Source of the DNA: Mycobacterium scrofulaceum
Lineage (GTDB): Bacteria > Actinomycetota > Actinomycetes > Mycobacteriales > Mycobacteriaceae
Length of the DNA: 64,000 nucleotides
Assembly: GCF_001667885.1 (NCBI RefSeq)
Contig: NZ_LZJW01000132.1
Location: forward strand, 62,001-126,000
Direction: 5' to 3'
The first letter of the stretch is position 1; every line of letters begins with the position of its first letter. Both the position numbers and the translations under genes were made by a program. This document shows positions 50,541 through 60,262 of the stretch, piece by piece. A model generated the notes under the pieces. That model was not told the DNA's origin. It saw only the letters and a program-made list of their open reading frames with translations, and did not search any database.

Positions 50541-51410
50541 GTGTCCACCGCTGCAGCCCTCCGCGTCCGCTTTCCGCGGACGAGCGCCTTCGTCATCCGA
50601 TACGGGGATGTCCCGTCCCGGCCACTGGTCGAGATCGGGCAGATGGTCTGGTTCGCACTGAGCGCCGTCGGGCAGATCCCATTCGCCGTGCACCGCTACC
50701 GCAAGGAGCTGCTCCGCATGGTGGCCCAGATGGGAATGGGCACCGGCGCGATGGCGGTGGTCGGTGGCACCGCCGCCATCGTCGGTTTCATCACCCTGTC
50801 CGCGGGCTCGCTGGTCGCCATTCAGGGGTACGCGACGCTGGGCAACATCGGTGTCGAGGCATTCACCGGCTTCCTGGCCGCACTGGTGAATGTGCGGTTC
50901 GTGGCGCCGGTGGCCGCGGGTCAGGCGCTCGCCGCCACGGTCGGCGCGGGCGCCACGGCCGAATTGGGCGCCATGCGCATCAGCGAGGAAATCGACGCGC
51001 TCGAGGTGATGAGCATTCGATCGGTCCCCTTCCTGGCGTCCACCCGGGTGGTGGCCGGACTGATCGTCATCGTCCCGCTCTACGGGTTGGCGATGACCAT
51101 GGCGTTCTTGTCCCAGCAGGTCACCACCGTCTTGTTGTACGGGCAGTCCATCGGCACGTACAACCACTACTTCCACACGTTCCTGCGCCTCAACGACGTC
51201 GGCTGGTCGTTCGCCGAGGTGATCCTGGTCGCGGTGGTCGTGATGACCACCCACTGTTACTACGGCTACACCGCCACCGGCGGGCCGGTCGGCGTCGGCG
51301 AAGCGGTCGGCCGGTCGATGCGCCTGTCGTTGATCACGATCGTCGTGGTGGTCGTACTGACCGCGATGGCGGTCTACGGCAAGACCCCGAACTTCAACCT
51401 CACCGTGTAG
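50541..51410 (+). CDS. yrbEB: YrbEB, MlaE-type permease of the Mce system
   Basis: 289 residues from GTG 50541, one base after the yrbEA stop. The MlaE pattern is complete: MAVVGGTAAIVGFITLSAGSLVAIQGYATLG, GATAELGAMRISEEIDALEVMSI, and the closing VLTAMAVYGKTPNFNLTV. It pairs with YrbEA as the two permease subunits. Confidence 0.9.
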   Translation: MSTAAALRVRFPRTSAFVIRYGDVPSRPLVEIGQMVWFALSAVGQIPFAVHRYRKELLRMVAQMGMGTGAMAVVGGTAAIVGFITLSAGSLVAIQGYATLGNIGVEAFTGFLAALVNVRFVAPVAAGQALAATVGAGATAELGAMRISEEIDALEVMSIRSVPFLASTRVVAGLIVIVPLYGLAMTMAFLSQQVTTVLLYGQSIGTYNHYFHTFLRLNDVGWSFAEVILVAVVVMTTHCYYGYTATGGPVGVGEAVGRSMRLSLITIVVVVVLTAMAVYGKTPNFNLTV

Positions 51411-51416
51411 CCGCCC

Positions 51417-52724
51417 ATGACGACCCCGGTGAAAGAGAACCCGCAACGCATTCCGCCGTACCGGACGACGGCGCTGATCTTTTTGATCGTGTCGGCGGTG
51501 GTGTTGGGATTCGTGTGGTTGCAGTTTCGGGGCCAGCTCACGCCGACGACACGGTTGACGATGTTGGCGCCCCGGGCCGGCTTGGTGATGGATCCGGGTT
51601 CGAAGGTCACCTATAACGGCGTGGAAATCGGCCGGGTGGCCAGCATTTCGGAGATCGAGCGTGACGGCATACCGGCCGCCCAGTTCGTCTTGAACGTGAA
51701 TCCGAAGTGGATCGACCTGATCCCGGCCAATGTGGACGCCAATATCAAGGCGACCACCGTCTTCGGTAACAAGTACGTGTCGCTGACCTCGCCGAAAAAG
51801 CCTACGCCGCAACGCATCACCCCACAGCATGTGATCGATGCGAGGTCGGTGACAACGGAGTTCAATACCCTGTTCGAAACGCTCACCTCGATCACCGAGA
51901 AGCTTGATCCGGTCAAGGTCAACCTGACACTGGCCGCGGCCGCGCAGGCGTTGACCGGGCTGGGCGACAAATTCGGGCAATCGATCGTCAACGCCAACGC
52001 CATCCTCGACGACATCAATCCGCAAATGCCGCAGATCCGGCATGACATCCAACAGCTCGCGGCGCTGGGCGACGTCTATGCAAACGCCGCGCCGGATCTG
52101 CTCAACGCGCTGAACAACTCCGTGGTTACGGCGCGCACCCTGCACCGGCAGGAAGCCGACCTGGATTCCGCGTTGTTGTCGGCGGCGGGGTTGGGCAACA
52201 CCGGCGAAGACATTTTCAAGCGTGGTGGGCCCTACCTGCAGCGCGGCGCCGCCGATCTGGTGCCCACCGCCCAGTTGTTCGACACCTACAGCCCCGAGAT
52301 CTTCTGCACCATCCGTAATTACTACGACGAAGAACCGGCGGCCTATGCGACCACCGGCGGCGGCAACGGTTATGCGTTGAGGACCATGACCGAGCTGACG
52401 TCGGGGTTGGGCGGCATGCTGACGCTTCCCGGGCTGGCCGGCACCGCGGCCACCATGGGCCTCCTGACCCTAGCCGGGCTGGTCGGCGGGGCGCCGAATC
52501 CCTTTGTGTACCCGGACAATCTGCCGCGTGTCAACGCGCGCGGCGGGCCCGGCGGCGCGCCCGGTTGCTGGCAGGCGATCACCCATGACCTGTGGCCGGC
52601 GCCGAGTCTGGTGGTCGACACCGGGGCCAGCCTCGCGCCCTACAACCATCTGGAAACCGGCTCACCGTACGCCATCGAGTACGTCTGGGGCCGCCAAGTC
52701 GGGGACAACACGATCAACCCATGA
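51417..52724 (+). CDS. mceA: MceA, substrate-binding MCE protein
   Basis: 435 residues. An N-terminal membrane helix (ALIFLIVSAVVLGFVWL) leads to the MCE/MlaD domain (LTMLAPRAGLVMDPGSKVTYNGVEIGRVASISE, ~40-125), then a long helical region that forms the shaft of the Mce complex. It probably carries lipid from the outer envelope to the YrbE permeases. Its stop overlaps the mceB start (ATGA). Confidence 0.9.
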   Translation: MTTPVKENPQRIPPYRTTALIFLIVSAVVLGFVWLQFRGQLTPTTRLTMLAPRAGLVMDPGSKVTYNGVEIGRVASISEIERDGIPAAQFVLNVNPKWIDLIPANVDANIKATTVFGNKYVSLTSPKKPTPQRITPQHVIDARSVTTEFNTLFETLTSITEKLDPVKVNLTLAAAAQALTGLGDKFGQSIVNANAILDDINPQMPQIRHDIQQLAALGDVYANAAPDLLNALNNSVVTARTLHRQEADLDSALLSAAGLGNTGEDIFKRGGPYLQRGAADLVPTAQLFDTYSPEIFCTIRNYYDEEPAAYATTGGGNGYALRTMTELTSGLGGMLTLPGLAGTAATMGLLTLAGLVGGAPNPFVYPDNLPRVNARGGPGGAPGCWQAITHDLWPAPSLVVDTGASLAPYNHLETGSPYAIEYVWGRQVGDNTINP

Positions 52725-53761
52725 AAATCACCGGCTCCGCTATCAAGCTCGGCATCGTTTCGCTGGTGCTGCTACTGATCACCGTGTCGATCGTCGTGGT
52801 GTTCGCCCAGATGCGCTTCAACAGCACCAACAGCTATTCCGCGGAGTTCAAGAACGCCACCGGGCTCAAGAACGGCCAGTTCGTGCGCGCCGCCGGAGTG
52901 GAGATCGGCAAGGTCAAAGCGGTGCGGCTGATCGACGGCGGCCAGCGCGTAATGGTGGACTTCAATGTCGACCGCTCGATACCGCTCTACCAGTCGACGA
53001 CCGCGCAGATCCGCTACCTCAATCTGTTCGCCGACCGCTACCTGGAGCTCAAGCGCGGCGAGGGCGACGGCAGCGACAAGGTGCTGCCGCCGGGCGGATT
53101 CATCCCGCTGTCCCGAACGGCGCCCGCGCTCGATCTCGACGCCCTGATCGGTGGATTCAAGCCACTGTTTCGGGCGCTCGATCCGGAAAAGGTCAACACC
53201 ATCGCGTCGGCCATCATCACCGTCTTTCAGGGCCAGGGCGGCACCATCAACGACATCCTGGATCAGACCGCCCAGCTGACCTCACACATCGCCGAGCGCG
53301 ACCAGGCGATCGGCGAGGTGATCAAGAACCTGAATGTTGTGCTCGACACCACGGTCAGGCATCGCAAGGAATTCGACCAGACCGTCGACAACTTCGAGAG
53401 ACTGATCACCGGCCTGCAAAACCACGCGGACCCGCTGGCGGCCGGGACCGCGAACATCAGCAACGCCGCCGGAACGGTGGCCGACCTCCTCGCGGACAAC
53501 CGCGCGCTGCTGCACAAGGCCATCAATTACCTACAGGCTCTGCAACAGCCGCTCGTCGACCAACGCGATCAACTCGGCGATCTGATCCACAAGACGCCGA
53601 CCGCCCTCAACCTGATCGGGCGCAGCATCGGCCTCTACGGAGACTGGGTCAACTTCTACCTGTGCGACCTCAGCATCAGGTGGAACGGGTTGCAGCCCGG
53701 CGGCCCGGTCCGCACGGTCCGGATCTGGCAGCAGCCCACCGGTAGGTGCACGCCGCAATGA
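52721..53761 (+). CDS. mceB: MceB, substrate-binding MCE protein
   Basis: 346 residues from ATG 52721. TM helix AIKLGIVSLVLLLITVSIVVVF is followed by the MCE domain (YSAEFKNATGLKNGQFVRAAGVEIGKVKAV) and a helical region ending in a short Cys-containing tail (FYLCDLSIRWNG, GRCTPQ). An upstream extension of the frame to 52592 is within mceA and rejected. It is translationally coupled on both sides. Confidence 0.9.
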   Translation: MKITGSAIKLGIVSLVLLLITVSIVVVFAQMRFNSTNSYSAEFKNATGLKNGQFVRAAGVEIGKVKAVRLIDGGQRVMVDFNVDRSIPLYQSTTAQIRYLNLFADRYLELKRGEGDGSDKVLPPGGFIPLSRTAPALDLDALIGGFKPLFRALDPEKVNTIASAIITVFQGQGGTINDILDQTAQLTSHIAERDQAIGEVIKNLNVVLDTTVRHRKEFDQTVDNFERLITGLQNHADPLAAGTANISNAAGTVADLLADNRALLHKAINYLQALQQPLVDQRDQLGDLIHKTPTALNLIGRSIGLYGDWVNFYLCDLSIRWNGLQPGGPVRTVRIWQQPTGRCTPQ

Positions 53762-55317
53762 GAACGCTGACGGAGTTCAACCGCAACCGGGTCGGGCTGA
53801 TGGGGATCACCGTGCTGGTGCTCGTCGTCGCCGTCGGCCAAAGCTTCACCAGCATCCCGATGATGTTCGCCAGCCCCAGCTATTACGGGCAGTTCACCGA
53901 CACCGGTCAACTCAACAAGGGCGACAAGGTGCGTATCTCCGGCGTGAATGTCGGCAAGGTGGAGGCGTTCGAGATCGACGGAGACCACGTCCGGATCAAA
54001 TTCAACATCGGCGCCAACACCATTGGCAGCGACAGCCGGCTCGCGATCAAGACCGACACCATCCTCGGCAAGAAGGTGCTCGAGATCGAGCCGCGGGGAA
54101 CGCAGACGTTGCGACCGGGTGCCGTGCTACCGCTGGGCCAAAGCACTACCCCCTATCAGCTCTACGACGCCGCCTTCGATGTCACCAAGGCCGCCACCGG
54201 TTGGGACATCGACACGGTCAAGCAGTCGCTGAATGTTCTGTCGCAGACGATCGATCAGACCTATCCGCACCTGAGTGCCACGCTCGACGGTCTAACCAGG
54301 TTCTCCGACACCATCGGTAAACGCGACGAGCAGATCAAGCACCTGCTCGCCCAGGCTCATCAAGTGGCCAGCGTGCTCGGGGACCGCAGTGAACAGATCA
54401 ACCGGCTGCTGGTCAACGCGAAGACGCTGCTGGTCGCGTTCAACGAACGTAGCCACGCGATCGGCACGCTACTGCAGAACATCTCCGCCTTCTCGGCCCA
54501 GGTGCAGGGATTCATCAACGACAACCCGAACCTCAATCCGGTTTTGGAGCAGTTACGCGCCATCAGCGACGTACTGGTGGCGCGCAAGGACGATCTGGCT
54601 CAAACCCTCACGTACGTCAGCCAATTCGCGGCGTCGTTAGGCGAATCGGTCGCGTCGGGGCCGTACTTCAAGATTGTCCTGTCCAATCTGCTGCCGTACT
54701 GGATCTTGCAACCGTTCGTCGACGCGGCCTTCAAGAAGCGCGGTATCGATCCGGAGGACTTCTGGCGCAGCGCGGGGCTCCCCGAATTCCGCTGGCCCGA
54801 TCCCAACGGCACCCGGTTCCCCAACGGAGCACCGCCGCCCGCGCCCCCGGTGCTGGAAGGAACCCCTGATCATCCGGGGCCGGCGGTGCCGCCGGGAACG
54901 GCGTGCTCGTACACGCCACCGGCTGACGCGCTGCCGCGACCGTGGAACCCGTTGCCCTGCGCGGGCGTCGACGTCGGCGCCTTCGGCGGCAGTTTCTCGG
55001 CCCCGATCGACGTCGCGACGTCACCACCGAACCCGAACGGCCTGCCGCCGACGCCGGGCATCCCGATCGCCGCGCGGCCGGGCGAGTCGCCTCCCGACGT
55101 CCCGGGCGTACCGGTGCCACTGCCCATCCAGGCACCGCCGGGGGCGCGCACCGAGAACCTGCAACCCGCGGGCCCCACCCCACCGCCGTCGGCGTTCGCT
55201 CCCGTACTCCCGCCCGGGCCGCAGGCGCCGCCGGGACCCGGACAGCAGTTGCCGGCGCCGCTCATCAACCCCGGCGGCACGGGGGGCAGCGGTATCACGG
55301 GAGGTAACCAGAATTGA
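53758..55317 (+). CDS. mceC: MceC, MCE protein with proline-rich C-terminus
   Basis: 519 residues from ATG 53758, overlapping the mceB stop. TM helix VGLMGITVLVLVVAVGQSF, MCE domain (SYYGQFTDTGQLNKGDKVRISGVNVGKVEAF), then the helical region. The last ~140 residues are Pro/Gly/Ala-rich (APPPAPPVLEGTPDHPGP and similar), probably disordered and cell-wall-exposed. Confidence 0.9.
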   Translation: MRTLTEFNRNRVGLMGITVLVLVVAVGQSFTSIPMMFASPSYYGQFTDTGQLNKGDKVRISGVNVGKVEAFEIDGDHVRIKFNIGANTIGSDSRLAIKTDTILGKKVLEIEPRGTQTLRPGAVLPLGQSTTPYQLYDAAFDVTKAATGWDIDTVKQSLNVLSQTIDQTYPHLSATLDGLTRFSDTIGKRDEQIKHLLAQAHQVASVLGDRSEQINRLLVNAKTLLVAFNERSHAIGTLLQNISAFSAQVQGFINDNPNLNPVLEQLRAISDVLVARKDDLAQTLTYVSQFAASLGESVASGPYFKIVLSNLLPYWILQPFVDAAFKKRGIDPEDFWRSAGLPEFRWPDPNGTRFPNGAPPPAPPVLEGTPDHPGPAVPPGTACSYTPPADALPRPWNPLPCAGVDVGAFGGSFSAPIDVATSPPNPNGLPPTPGIPIAARPGESPPDVPGVPVPLPIQAPPGARTENLQPAGPTPPPSAFAPVLPPGPQAPPGPGQQLPAPLINPGGTGGSGITGGNQN

Positions 55318-56867
55318 GCAGCGTCTTGCAGATCCGCAAACCGCAGCGCCGGACCGTCGTCGGGGCGCTGGTGGTGCTGCTGGCCCTCGTCGCCGGAATC
55401 GTCGGCTGGCGGCTCTACCAGAAATTGACCACCAACACCGTAATCGCTTACCTCCCAACGGCGAACGCGCTGTATTCCGGAGACAAGGTCCAGATCATGG
55501 GCGTGCGCGTGGGTTCGGTCGACAAGATCGAGCCGGCCGGCGACAAGATGAAGGTGACGTTTCACTACGACAACAAGTACAAGGTGCCCGCCAACGCGTC
55601 CGCGGTGGTCGTCAACCCAACCCTGGTGGCGTCGCGGAGCATTCAGCTGGAGCCGCCCTACAAGGGCGGGCCGGTGATGGGCAACAACGCGGTGATTCCG
55701 ATTGAGCGTACGCAGATGCCGACGGAGTGGGACGAACTGCGCGAAAGCGTCGCCAACATCATCTCCAAACTCGGCCCGACGCCCGAGCAACCCAAGGGCC
55801 CGTTCGGTGAGGCCATCGAGTCGTTCGCGGACGGATTGTCCGGCAAGGGCCAGCAAATCAACACCACACTGAACAGCCTGTCGCGGTCGCTCACCGCGCT
55901 GAACGAGGGCCGCGGCGACTTCTTCGCGGTGGTGCGCAGCCTGGCGCAGTTCGTCAACGCCCTGCACAAAGACGACCAGCAATTCGTCGCGCTGAACAAA
56001 AACCTGGCCCAGTTCACCGACAAGTTGACCGGGTCCGACCGCGACCTCTCCAATGCGATCCAGCAGTTCGACAGCCTGCTCTCCACGCTGCGCCCGTTCT
56101 TGGACAAGAACCGCGAGGTGCTCGCCCACGACATCGACAACCTCGCCAACCTGACCACCACGCTGGTCCAGCCCGACCCGCTGAACGGCTTGGAGACCGC
56201 CCTGCACGTCCTGCCGACGCTCGAGACGAATCTCAGCCAGATCTACCACCCGTCACACGGCGCCGTCATGTCCATCCCGGCGATCCCCAACTTCGCCAAC
56301 CCAATGCAGTTCATGTGCAGCATGATTCAGGCCGGCAGCCGGCTGGGCTACCAGGAATCCGCCGAATTGTGCGCGCAATACCTGGCGCCGATCCTCGATG
56401 CGATCAAGTTCAACTACTTGCCGTTCGGGCTGAACCTGTTCAGCACCGCCGAGGCATTGCCCAAGGAAATCGCCTACTCCGAACCCCGGCTGCAACCGCC
56501 CAACGGGTACAAAGACACGACGGTGCCCGGGATCTGGGTGCCCGACACCCCGTTCTCGCACCGCAACACCCAGCCCGGCTGGGTCGCCGCCCCGGGCATG
56601 CAAGGCACCCAGGTGGGGCCGGTGACGGGGGGCCTGATGACCCCCGAATCTCTGGCCGAACTGATGGGCGGCCCTGACGCCGCGCCCCCGCCCCCGGGCC
56701 TGCAAACCCCGCCGGGGCCGCCGAACGCCTACGACGAGAACCCGGTGGTGCCGCCGATCGGCCTGCGGGCGCCGCAGGTGCCGATCCCGCCGCCGCCGCC
56801 GGGGCCGGGAGTGGTGCCGGGCCCGGTCGCGCCGACGCCGGCCGCCGCTGCGGGGGCGGGATCATGA
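55314..56867 (+). CDS. mceD: MceD, MCE protein with proline-rich C-terminus
   Basis: 517 residues from TTG 55314, whose last bases overlap the mceC stop (TTGA). TM helix VVGALVVLLALVAGIVGWRLY, MCE domain (TVIAYLPTANALYSGDKVQIMGVRVGSVDKI), helical region, two Cys (MCSMIQAGS, AELCAQYLAP), and a Pro-rich tail of ~80 residues. It overlaps mceE by four bases. Confidence 0.9.
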   Translation: MSSVLQIRKPQRRTVVGALVVLLALVAGIVGWRLYQKLTTNTVIAYLPTANALYSGDKVQIMGVRVGSVDKIEPAGDKMKVTFHYDNKYKVPANASAVVVNPTLVASRSIQLEPPYKGGPVMGNNAVIPIERTQMPTEWDELRESVANIISKLGPTPEQPKGPFGEAIESFADGLSGKGQQINTTLNSLSRSLTALNEGRGDFFAVVRSLAQFVNALHKDDQQFVALNKNLAQFTDKLTGSDRDLSNAIQQFDSLLSTLRPFLDKNREVLAHDIDNLANLTTTLVQPDPLNGLETALHVLPTLETNLSQIYHPSHGAVMSIPAIPNFANPMQFMCSMIQAGSRLGYQESAELCAQYLAPILDAIKFNYLPFGLNLFSTAEALPKEIAYSEPRLQPPNGYKDTTVPGIWVPDTPFSHRNTQPGWVAAPGMQGTQVGPVTGGLMTPESLAELMGGPDAAPPPPGLQTPPGPPNAYDENPVVPPIGLRAPQVPIPPPPPGPGVVPGPVAPTPAAAAGAGS

Positions 56868-58033
56868 TGCGCGCCTTGGCTATTCGTGTCCGGCACCTGA
56901 CCTGGAAGGGGCTCGCCGTGTTGAGCGCCGCGGCGGTGCTGACGTCGTGCGCGAAGTGGCATGGGATCGCGAATGTGCCGATGCCCGGCGGTCCGGGCTC
57001 TGGACCGGGCTCCTACACCGTCTACGTCCAGATGCCCGACACGCTGGCCCTCAACGACAACAGCCGGGTGCGAGTGGCCGACGTCTTCGTCGGCACGGTC
57101 CGCGCGATCGAGCTCAAGAACTGGGTCGCGACGCTGACGCTGCGGCTGGGCAAGAACGTCAAGCTACCCAGGAACGCCACCGCCAAGATCGGTCAGACCA
57201 GCCTCCTGGGTTCCCAGCACGTTGAGCTGGCGGCGCCGCCCAACCCCTCCCCGGAGCCGCTGCGGGACGGCGACACCATTCCCCTGAAGAATGCGTCCAC
57301 CTACCCCACCACCGAGCAGACGCTGGCGAGTCTTGCCATCGTGCTGCACGGGGGCGGCATCCCCAACCTCGAAGTGCTGCAGAACGAGGTCTACAACATC
57401 GTCAACGGCCGGGCAGACCAGATCCGCGCCTTCCTCGGCAAGTTGGACACCTTCACCGCCCGGCTCGACGAGCAGCGCGCCGACATCACCCGGGCCATCG
57501 ATTCGACCAACCGGCTGCTCGCGTACGTGGGCCCCCGCTCGGACGTCTTGGATCGCGTCCTCACCGAATTCCCGCCCCTGCTCAAGCATTTCGCCGACAA
57601 ACAGAATCTTCTGATCAACGCGGTCGACGCGACGGGGCGGCTCGGTGGGGTTGCCGACCAATACCTGTCGGCCGCCCGGGGCGACATCCACCAGGACCTG
57701 CAGTCGCTGCAGTGCCCGCTGCGGGAACTCGGCCGGGCCGCGCCCTACCTGATTCGCGCCCTCAAGCTGATCCTCGTCCGGCCGTTCGACATCGACGCCG
57801 TGCCCAAGGCATTCCGCGGCGACTACTTCAACCTGTCGCTGACGCTCGACCTGACCATGAGCGCCGTCGACAACGCGGTCCTCACCGGGACCGGGTTCTC
57901 CGGAGCGCTGCGCGCGCTCGAACAATCGTGGGGCCGCGACCCCGAAACGATGATCCCCGATGTCCGGTACACGCCGAACCCCAATGACGTTCCGGGCGGC
58001 CCGCTGGTCGAAAGGGCCGACAGGCAATGCTGA
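56864..58033 (+). CDS. mceE: MceE, lipoprotein of the Mce complex
   Basis: 389 residues. The signal peptide ends in a lipobox with Cys29 (AAVLTSC), which is the usual feature that separates MceE from the other Mce proteins. The MCE domain follows (SYTVYVQMPDTLALNDNSRVRVADVFVGTVRAIE) and then the helical region. It probably anchors the shaft to the membrane. Its end overlaps the mceF start by seven bases. Confidence 0.9.
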   Translation: MMRALAIRVRHLTWKGLAVLSAAAVLTSCAKWHGIANVPMPGGPGSGPGSYTVYVQMPDTLALNDNSRVRVADVFVGTVRAIELKNWVATLTLRLGKNVKLPRNATAKIGQTSLLGSQHVELAAPPNPSPEPLRDGDTIPLKNASTYPTTEQTLASLAIVLHGGGIPNLEVLQNEVYNIVNGRADQIRAFLGKLDTFTARLDEQRADITRAIDSTNRLLAYVGPRSDVLDRVLTEFPPLLKHFADKQNLLINAVDATGRLGGVADQYLSAARGDIHQDLQSLQCPLRELGRAAPYLIRALKLILVRPFDIDAVPKAFRGDYFNLSLTLDLTMSAVDNAVLTGTGFSGALRALEQSWGRDPETMIPDVRYTPNPNDVPGGPLVERADRQC

Positions 58034-59583
58034 CCCGCTTCATCAAACGCCAGCTGGTCGCGTTCGCCATCCTGACCGCGATCACGGCGGTCGCGCTGGG
58101 CTGGTACTACTTACAGATCCCCAGCGCGGTTGGCATCGGGCAGTACACGCTGAAGGCGGACCTACCCGCCTCGGGCGGGCTGTACAAGACCTCCAACGTG
58201 ACCTATCGCGGTGAGACCATCGGCACGGTCACCGCGGTGGACCCGACCGCGACGGGCGCGCGGGTGACCATGAGCATCGGCGACCGCTACCGGATCCCGA
58301 TCGACGCGTCGGCGAACGTGCATTCGGTGTCGGCGGTCGGTGAGCAGTATCTGGACCTGGTGTCGGTCGGTAACCCGGGCCAATACTTCTCGCCCGGTCA
58401 GACCATCACGAAGGGGACCATACCCACCGAGATCGGGCCGGCGCTGGACGCGGCCAACCGTGGGCTGGCCGTGCTGCCGAAGGACAAGATCGCCTCGCTG
58501 CTCGACGAAACAGCCCAAGCCGTCGGCGGATTGGGCCCCGCGCTGCAACGCCTGGTCGACGCGACGCAGGCCATCGCAGGCGACTTCAAGACCAACCTCT
58601 CCGATATCAACGACATCGTCCAAAATTCCGGGCCGGTCATCGACAGCCAGGTCAACTCCGGTGACTCGATCGAGCGCTGGTCACACAACTTGGACACCCT
58701 GGCCGCCCAGAGCGCCGAAAACGATCAGCACGTGCAGAGCATCCTGACCCAGGCGGCGCCGACCGCCGATCAGGTCAACGAGGTGTTCGGCGACATCCGC
58801 GAGTCGCTGCCGCAGACGCTGGCGAATCTCGAGATCGTGCTGGACATGCTCAAGCGGTACCACAAGGGCGTCGAGCAACTCCTGGTCGCCTACCCGCAGG
58901 GCGCCTCCGAGGGCCAGACCGTCACGTCCGCCTTCCCGGGCTACGCATCACTGGGCACCTCGCTGACGATCAACCAGCCCCCGCCGTGTTTGACCGGGTT
59001 TCTCCCGGCAGCCGAGTGGCGGTCTCCCGCGGACACCAGCCTCGCGCCGATGCCGTCCGGAACCTATTGCAAGATCCCGCAGGACACTCCCTCCAACGCC
59101 GTGCGCGGCGCGCGCAACCTGCCATGCGTCGACGTCCCGGGTAAACGCGCCGCGACGCCACGGGAGTGCCGGGACCCCAAACCGTACGTCCCGTTGGGAA
59201 CCAACCCGTGGTACGGCGACCCCAACCAGATTGTGACCTGCCCGGCGCCGGCGGCGCGCTGCGACCAGCCCGTGAAACCGGGGCTGGTGATGCCCGCGCC
59301 ATCGGTGAACAACGGCCTCAATCCAGCGCCCGCCGACAGGGTCGCGGGGACGCCCCCGCCGACCAGCGATCCGCTGAAACGGCCGGGATCGGGCACCGTC
59401 GAATGCAATGGGCAGCAACCGAATCCGTGCGTCTACACGCCCGGCGGCCCTCCCCCGGCGGTTTACCTCCCGCAGAGCGGCGAACTGGTGGGGCCCGACG
59501 GGGTCAAGTACGCGGTGGAGAACTCGAGCAAGACCGGAGACGACGGCTGGAAGGACATGCTGGCGCCGTCGACCGGCCGGTAG
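58027..59583 (+). CDS. mceF: MceF, MCE protein
   Basis: 518 residues. TM helix LVAFAILTAITAVALGWYYL, MCE domain (QYTLKADLPASGGLYKTSNVTYRGETIGTVTAV), helical region, then a Pro/Cys-rich tail with several Cys (PPCLTGF, YCKIPQ, LPCVDVPG, CRDP, TCPAP, RCDQP) before GDDGWKDMLAPSTGR. It is the last MCE protein; the Phd-like repeat gene follows after 13 bases. Confidence 0.9.
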   Translation: MLTRFIKRQLVAFAILTAITAVALGWYYLQIPSAVGIGQYTLKADLPASGGLYKTSNVTYRGETIGTVTAVDPTATGARVTMSIGDRYRIPIDASANVHSVSAVGEQYLDLVSVGNPGQYFSPGQTITKGTIPTEIGPALDAANRGLAVLPKDKIASLLDETAQAVGGLGPALQRLVDATQAIAGDFKTNLSDINDIVQNSGPVIDSQVNSGDSIERWSHNLDTLAAQSAENDQHVQSILTQAAPTADQVNEVFGDIRESLPQTLANLEIVLDMLKRYHKGVEQLLVAYPQGASEGQTVTSAFPGYASLGTSLTINQPPPCLTGFLPAAEWRSPADTSLAPMPSGTYCKIPQDTPSNAVRGARNLPCVDVPGKRAATPRECRDPKPYVPLGTNPWYGDPNQIVTCPAPAARCDQPVKPGLVMPAPSVNNGLNPAPADRVAGTPPPTSDPLKRPGSGTVECNGQQPNPCVYTPGGPPPAVYLPQSGELVGPDGVKYAVENSSKTGDDGWKDMLAPSTGR

Positions 59584-59596
59584 AGATGGGAGCGAC

Positions 59597-60070
59597 ATGC
59601 CGGAATCCATTGGCCTTGGCCAACTTCGAAGTGACGCCTGCACGTATCTCGAGCGGGTCGCCGGCGGCGAGACGATCGGCGTCGTCCGTCGGGGCAAGCT
59701 GGTGGCGCGGATCCTGCCCGTCGGTGACTGGCGGGTGGCCCCGATCCCGGCGCGTTCGGTGAAGCTCGCTGCGCCGGACAGGGGTGGCTGGGTGAGTCTC
59801 GACGAACTGCGCACCCGCGCCGGCCGGTGCTTCGACCGGGTGGCGGCCGGGGAAACGCTGAGCGTCGTGCGGGGTGGCAGGTTGTTGGCGCAGATCGTCT
59901 CCGCCGGTGACGCGACGAGCAGCCCCGCTCCGGCGGCCACCCAAGGCGGGATCGAGCTCGACGAGCTACGTAAGCGCGCGGGGCGCTACTTCGATGAGGT
60001 CGCGGCGGGGCAGACGATCGAGGTCATCCGCGGCGGCAAGCTGGTAGCCCGGATCGTGTCGGTCGCCTAG
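59597..60070 (+). CDS. Protein with three tandem Phd/YefM-like repeats
   Basis: 157 residues from ATG 59597 (GGGAG upstream). Three copies of one ~40-residue unit are visible: 4-44 (QLRSDACTYLERVAGGE...KLVARIL), 65-105 (ELRTRAGRCFDRVAAGE...RLLAQIV) and 118-157 (ELRKRAGRYFDEVAAGQ...KLVARIV). The unit matches the DNA-binding N-terminal half of Phd/YefM antitoxins. No toxin-neutralising tail is present and no toxin-like gene is adjacent. It is the ninth gene of the mce run, 13 bases after mceF. It may be an operon regulator or a remnant; neither is known. Confidence 0.8.
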   Translation: MPESIGLGQLRSDACTYLERVAGGETIGVVRRGKLVARILPVGDWRVAPIPARSVKLAAPDRGGWVSLDELRTRAGRCFDRVAAGETLSVVRGGRLLAQIVSAGDATSSPAPAATQGGIELDELRKRAGRYFDEVAAGQTIEVIRGGKLVARIVSVA

Positions 60071-60119
60071 GCAACCACCCCTGCCGCGGATTCCCGCGCG
60101 ACGCGCTGCCGTGGCGGGT

Positions 60120-60175
60120 CGAGTGTGCTGCCAGTCGCACACTCCGCGCCCGCTGTGCGGCTGGGCGCGCACTCG
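60120..60175 (+). repeat. GAGTGTGC-type hairpin, third member of the family
   Basis: CGAGTGTGC (60120-60128) pairs with GCACACTC (60137-60144) and, with one mismatch, with GCGCACTCG (60167-60175). It resembles the hairpins at 18823 and 19065. It lies between the Phd-like gene and the next gene. Confidence 0.5.
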
Positions 60176-60262
60176 GCGGAAGACGCCCCGCGGCTAGAGC
60201 AGCTCGGGCAAGCGCCCACGGATTTCCGGAAGCTTTCCGCTGGTCACGTTGTTATCCCACGC

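Noticed and set aside
50472..52145. 557-codon open frame antisense to yrbEA/yrbEB/mceA
   Set aside because: Shadow of the mce genes, rich in Arg, His and Gly.
60125..60262. Longer start for the PPOX-like protein
   Set aside because: It would translate through the GAGTGTGC hairpin; ATG 60263 begins the recognisable fold.
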